From Colocasia esculenta (taxonomy: Eukaryota; Streptophyta; Magnoliopsida; Alismatales; Araceae): a stretch of 64,000 nt of DNA. The stretch lies in assembly GCA_014218235.1 (NCBI GenBank), contig CM024753.1, positions 182,690,348-182,754,347 on the forward strand, in the 5' to 3' direction. Position numbers and translations under genes: made by a program. The notes under the pieces are model-generated. The model was given only the letters and a program-made list of their open reading frames with translations, had not been told where the DNA came from and did not search any database. Positions 58,538 to 64,000 of this stretch are shown piece after piece; within the stretch, counting starts at the first letter, position 1, and every line of letters begins with the position of its first letter.

Positions 58538-58590
58538 GTATTGCTCAAATACCAACTGTTGAGATTTAGGGTATTGCTTTGATACCAATT
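58538..58590. repeat. PBS/LTR-start tandem repeats, right part
   Basis: GTATTGCTCAAATACCAAC, then TGTTGAGATTTAGGGTATTGC and TTTGATACCAAT, leading into the LTR at 58590. GATACCAAT is the complement of an initiator-Met PBS. Confidence 0.65.
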
Positions 58591-59904
58591 GTTGAGATTT
58601 AAGTTATCTGGTAGAGCAAGAGGGGAGGGATGTATTGCTCTCACCCAATTAAAAATTTATTCACCTATGAATTTGACTTATCAACATAACTAGTTTGGCA
58701 CACAGAAAACACATAATGATTAGGCAAAACTCGCTATCTTATGTGTTCATAGAATGGAGATAGAAGATACAGATGTAGACCCTACAACACACACATGATT
58801 TTAAGGCAGTTCGACAACATAGAAGGTGCACCTACCTTCACCCCTCACAATAGTGTGGTCCACACACACTTATCTTGTTTAACGGGTACAAGACAACCAA
58901 AACCCTCCCCCCCATCCCGCACACACACTGTCACACGACCACACGGTGCAAACATGCACCAACACACACACACACATGTATGCCACAAGGATGTCACACA
59001 CACACACTCACACTATTGTTCAAATTGAAAGAATAAATAAAGACAACAAGAACAATCATATAAACAATACGAACGAATTTCCCCCTATCAATCTCAGCCT
59101 CTTTAGATTGACGCTCGAAGTAGAATGCTCAATGTAGACAAACCAATAGTCTGGCCGATGTAGAACACTCTAAATGAACACCTCAATCCGAAGATGTTTC
59201 CCATGTTTGCTTGGTGATCAACAACTCTCTAGGACATAGAGAAACTCCATTCAAATGATCTTGAGTTGATGAGATTGTTGCAGCATGTCCAAGACTTTGA
59301 TTGACCTCTCTTAGGGCTTAAAAACATCTCTTCTGAACTCTAGGGCACAAACTGTAACTTTAAAGGCTTCACAAATATCCCAAATGATGATAACATGTTG
59401 TATTATAGCTTCCCAACAAAGCCTTGTGATTTAGCAAGAGTCCATACTTGAACAGACTCTATTTGGAATTGGTCGACCACTACAACCCCATTGATCAACT
59501 GGTCCTACCTTTAGAACTAGACTAGACACCCTATGAAAAAGCTATCGACTGGACCTACTTACATCAGTCTATTGGATGATTGCTAATTTCCTTCTTGGGT
59601 GCCCTAGGGAAGTCTATTGATTGGAGCATTCCCATCTATCGACACGCACTCTAAAACTTCAATTTTCTAGAGTTCAATCCTGGCCTTGTCTTCCTTGATT
59701 GATGTGCCATTAAAGTACTCATTTCTGGGCCACTCTCACACATGTCTTTTCACACTTAATCACACAAGTGAGACCCTCAAAATCAACATAATAGTAAAGC
59801 CATAAAGCCATTTACAACTCAATCAATAAGTTAAACAACCATGTCCGAACCTCATCATCTCATACAATGTGTTTTTGTGATCATCAAATTCTCTTAGACA
59901 TCAA
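58590..59904 (-). repeat. Sirevirus-type LTR (second family)
   Basis: Begins TGTTGAGATTTAAG and ends TTAGACATCA, 1315 bp. A PBS-like sequence lies on its left and a PPT on its right, so this one LTR sits between two internal-type junctions. Confidence 0.65.
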
Positions 59905-59918
59905 TCTCCCCCTTTTTA
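59905..59918 (-). other. PPT beside the second Sirevirus-type LTR
   Basis: AAAAAGGGGGAGAT on the minus strand, essentially the same as the motif at 6137. Confidence 0.75.
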
Positions 59919-60826
59919 ATGATAACAAAATACTTGTATCAAGATGAGTTTTCAAATTTTGAGTTGTCAATTTTTCATTCTTAGTTTATTCCTCTCTCTC
60001 TCTCTCTCTCCCTTTAATTAGATCAAACATAGTTCGAACACCATGTTAAGTTCACACAAGTCATAAATTCATTTTGGTTTCACACATTCAATTCATTCAA
60101 TCATTCTCCAACAAACATTCATCACTCAAGAAATATAGGCTTATAGACATAAAACAAAGATAAACTTGATTCTCTTTTTATATTATTTTCATATACATCT
60201 TTTTTTGGATTTTCTAACTTTTGACACTCAAGCATGCATAACATACATACATACATATACTAAAAAAGAAAACCTAATAAAATATAATACTACTTAATAA
60301 AATATACTACTACTTCTCTCCCTTTGGAATAAGCAAAAAGGAGGGTGTGGGGATACAAGAGATGCATAAAGACTCTAACTCAAGGGAGCTACTATAGTGA
60401 ATCACTAGACGGAGGTGCAAATCATAGATAGGTGCTCTATTGTGTTGTCTAGTCCCAAGAAGAATGGCTCAGTGCCTTCAATTGGGCTAGAATGGCTTAG
60501 TTTAGCTTCAGTTCTGCCATGTCTCGAGAAAGAAATGCCACCGCATCACCATTTGTCAGATTGTCCCATCTAATGTTGTAAACCACACATCATTTGGTGG
60601 AAACCATTACATACTAACTCAATCAGTTCATGGTAGCCAAGACCTACTGTCGGTGCCTGGGGTGCTTGAAATTAAGCTTCCATTTGTTCAGGAGCTTGGG
60701 CTGGACTTACATCTGGCTCATCCCGCCCTAATTTCTTCTTTTGCATCTTCTTCACTATTTTCATCACTTTCTTCATTTGATTCTGAAATTTCTTCTACCA
60801 CTATTGACTATATAATATTGCCTTCT
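59919..60826 (-). mobile_element. Internal fragment of the second Sirevirus-type element
   Basis: AT-rich DNA following the PPT, with a further CTCTCCCTTTGG PPT-like block near 60315. A minus-strand acidic stretch (EEISESNEESDENSEED, 60730-60800) fits an extra-ORF remnant. It is cut at about 60827 by gypsy LTR-like sequence. There is no intact frame. Confidence 0.45.
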
Positions 60827-62356
60827 ATCACGTCTCGAGCATAGCACATTCGGAAGATAAAAAGAGTCGAGATGTGAACAGTCGGAAAATAAGTCTCTAG
60901 CCAACGAGCAATATAAACCACAACAACACATATATGGGCCCACACAAATAATAACTAATGCCAATAACTATCTATTGCAATTCACTTCAACTCCATAATA
61001 GCAATGACTTAGGAAAGAGAAGATTGCATAATCACTCTCACTACCTACTGCATGATCTAATACTCTCAAGATACTAACGCTATGACTCTTAGCTCGATCA
61101 CTAGAACTTGAGGTACTCTCTTAACTCTTGGTCTTCCCCACTGTAATCTTGGTCCTCATGGTCATCCATACCTTGATCACCTGAAATATTGGAAAAGTAG
61201 GTAATGAGCGCACTAGCATAGTAGGATTTACATCTTCTAAGTGTGATATAAGTATCTAACATTTACAAGTTAGATGGCATGAACATGATATAAACTATGC
61301 AATTAAACATCGATAACAAAACGTGACTAGTGTGTCGTGCAAGGTAGCAAGATATAATCAAGAGATTGTAATAATTAGTCTAATAGGAAAGTTGAGTCAA
61401 GCAAGATGCCAAGGCAATGTGAACAAAGATCTAGCACGATTATCAATTCCATGTGCAAGAACAAGATAGCATGTAACAAGATTGACTATATAACGAGTAA
61501 GCAAGTAACGAGCATGTACTTTCACGAGCAAGACAGTCAATGCACGAGTCATTAACATGCATTAAGGATCTATGCCACCTTGGAATACATATCATGGATA
61601 CGTGTAATGTGGTATTGGATCTAGCATTTACACAAGCAAGTACTCTCAGCGCGATGCAACACTAGTAATCATTATACCCCATGGTTAACAGTACATTTTC
61701 GGCTCTCTGCTGTAGAGGCTAGATTGGAGCCCTTGGACACTCGCCATGCCTGATCCTGCATCTCATAATTTTTAAATATAGATACCCATAATCAATTATT
61801 GCCATTAACAAGAATTTCACGAGTTCAATAATATCAAGACAATTCGGGAATAATAAGCTAATAGTTCAAGAGTTCAGTCTCGCAACATAATGGTGTGTTT
61901 TCCATTTAGTTCAATATCTCTTTAATGACTTGGTATCATGTTCAATAGATGTGTACTCTAGAGTCAAGATGAGATGAGAAGATATCATCGAGAAGGTCAA
62001 GAGAAGAGAGAGAAATGCACACTAAGTTCCGGTTACTTCAATGGTACAACTTGCTTGTTGGCAATTGTAAGAATCTATGGTCAAAGGAGACTTACGGAGG
62101 CCTTTCCAAAAAGGTCCCTAGTCTACCAGAACGGAATGTCCAACAGAGTGGTTCCAACATGACAAGAAGGGGTTTCCTATCGTGAAAAAGTGTATGCGGG
62201 TATTGTGCATGTGAACTGCTCATGTGTGTGTGTGAATGTCTTTTAAATCTAATTATGAAAACCTCGCATTCGACAAGTAATGAAAGTGCTAAATCAAGAA
62301 ATCATGCATGACCACTTTTAGCAAGTTGTTGTGTGCTTATTTTGCAAGTTTGATAA

Positions 62357-62426
<70 letters not shown>

Positions 62427-62996
62427 GGCAAGTAGAGAGCATGATTAATCACTTAAGATCAATTAGAATCATGTCAAAATATTTACAACTTTTTCATGGG
62501 TTGATTAATGCATGATTACATTATACAACATCGAACGGGAACAAACGGAAATAAGAAACGATGAAAAACGAACAACATAAGACAAACTGGCTCTGATGAA
62601 GAAGATGACACAGTTTTGGTTGCCTTCATAAGGTAACCATGAGCACGCCTTCTAGTTGCCTTCATAAGGAAGGAACTTCGATAGTTTGGAGATATTTCTT
62701 ATGAGGTTTTAGTGAGGAGGAGGCGGCTAGATCATGAGAAGACCCAAACAGGTAGTACTTTGCATTTTGGTAGGGAGTTGTCCTGTTTCTCAAAAAAATT
62801 CATTTATTTCCACATTTTACAGTTTAATTACAATGGTTCTGTGATGATTGTATGCCTAAGAATCGTTGGGGTCTAGATACAGTGTTGGCTTCAAGTTATA
62901 AATGGTTTAAGTCATGTTGGGTTTGTAATTCTCAAGAGAAGGAAGTCATGTGTAATGTTTGAGGTTTAAAAATGTGGTTCGATGGATAAGGAAGCA
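60827..62996 (-). repeat. Gypsy-type LTR-like sequence 1
   Basis: It starts TCACGTCTCGAG, similar to TGTCACGCCCCGAC at 62997, and shares the layout of that LTR: a TCCTCAT(A/G)GTCATC segment, an AGTAGGATTTA segment, and a later GGGCCC/GGAGCCC block. It is diverged from 62997 onward. The right boundary is unclear, and 62000-62990 may be other DNA. Confidence 0.45.
62360..62423. repeat. (GA)n microsatellite
   Basis: About 31 GA units. Confidence 0.95.
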
Positions 62997-64000
62997 TGTC
63001 ACGCCCCGACATTTAGCAGCAGAAATAAACATTGAGAGTGTGAGCGATACGAGTACAAGTATCACAATGGAGTAATTCAGAGCGACAACTAAGTATAACA
63101 AAAGAATTGAGACAATAATAGTGCCAACCAAATAATTCTTTATTTCATTTCCATCAATACTAATTTACAACCTTACATAATCAGAGCCAAACATAGAGCC
63201 CATTATGTATTTCAAAGTACATTAACACAATGAAATAACTATCTATTACAAACTCTATGGACTCTAACACGCTGGTATCTGGCTATATCGATGGGTATAC
63301 TTTGAGAAGCTCATCACTCTTCCCTAGCCCCATCATGCTCTACGTCCTCATAGTCATCTCCTAAAATGTTATGGAAAGCAGGTGTGAGCTCACTAACGCC
63401 TAGTAGGATTTATATCTGATGGTGCGGACATACTTTACATGAATTAACATTTTATTAGGCAAGATACTAGCATGCAGTACTTATGGCAAGATGATCATGA
63501 TAACGGTATAGACAATTCCAAGATATAACATGTACAAAAATGATTCAAGAAACAAATCCAGTGACATTTATCATGTGAGAAGGAACGTTTAACAATGGAA
63601 TGGATGACAGTATGATCATTTGTCAAATAGAAGAGATTCAATAATCTATAGCATGTACAATGGATATCTCAAGTTTAATTCTTTAGAATTCTAGTGGACA
63701 ATGACATATTGATTCAATAACGAGGACATGTACAATAGATTTGGCCATTTCACATATAACAGTTCAATCAATCAATCAATCATTCAATAACAATGTGAAA
63801 ATTACCCAGATCAATCTTGCATTCAATTAGGTGATTGCCAGACACCTCAATGGATCATATACTCTCGCGATTATAAGTATTTCGGGTGCTCCTCCGAGGA
63901 CCAGACTGGGCCCTTATTTGCATAAGCATAGTTATGAACCGAAGTTCCAATAATTTCTGGTAATTCCATTCATTCATTTATGGCCAACATGATTTTCAAG
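62997..64000 (-). repeat. Gypsy-type LTR 2, cut by the window end
   Basis: Begins TGTCACGCCCCGACATTTAG, the reverse complement of a standard ...GGGGCGTGACA gypsy LTR end. It continues past 64000, and no coding sequence is visible. Confidence 0.55.

Overview
The window is nuclear DNA of a flowering plant. It has spliced genes with GT-AG introns, a plastid-targeted MEP-pathway enzyme, a plant-specific TIFY/CCT/GATA transcription factor, and dense nested Copia, Gypsy, LINE and MITE insertions. Large Sirevirus-type Copia elements and long TE-filled introns would suit a monocot, but I cannot name the species. Most of the window is transposable element. Only two complete host genes and the 5' end of a third are visible, all on the minus strand.

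Host genes. (1) 39688-43222 is an apparently intact DXS gene (1-deoxy-D-xylulose-5-phosphate synthase, 10 coding exons, 709 aa, DXS2-like). (2) 1-390 is the 5' end of a second DXS whose body lies left of the window; about 2.6 kb of its upstream DNA is also duplicated beside the complete gene, so this is a segmental duplication with copies about 43 kb apart. (3) 23193-37973 is a seven-exon GATA/TIFY gene of the ZML (ZIM-like) class, 305 aa. Its first intron is about 10 kb because of a nested TE stack. DXS supplies plastid isoprenoid precursors; ZML proteins are nuclear regulators. Nothing in the sequence links the two functionally.

Layout. 1-2.7 kb: DXS copy A 5' end and promoter block. 2.9-17.7 kb: a GC-ended repeat (family D) split by a 13.3-kb Sirevirus with gag-pol and env-like frames on the minus strand; its 3' LTR carries a hAT-like insert with two tRNA-like modules. 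17.7-21.0 kb: 3' end of a Tat-like Ty3/gypsy element with an antisense ORF and a Tourist-like element packed with C-rich minisatellite. 21.0-22.3 kb: Sirevirus-type 3' end. 23.2-38.0 kb: ZML gene, whose intron 1 holds a Copia element containing a LINE containing a three-LTR element. 39.7-46.6 kb: DXS copy B and its promoter, with a Mutator-like MITE that itself contains a hAT MITE. 46.6-48.7 kb: family D copy with inverted-repeat ends. 48.9-58.5 kb: Ty3/gypsy element with gag-protease only, plus a solo LTR. 58.5-60.8 kb: Sirevirus-type LTR and internal fragment preceded by PBS/LTR-start tandem repeats. 60.8-64.0 kb: two gypsy-type LTR sequences, the last cut by the window end.

Many insertion calls rest on target-site duplications read directly (5 bp for LTR elements, 8 bp for hAT, 9 bp for Mutator-like, 3 bp for Tourist-like, 20 bp for the LINE). 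Splice sites were assigned by hand from reading frame and protein-family knowledge. No search was run.
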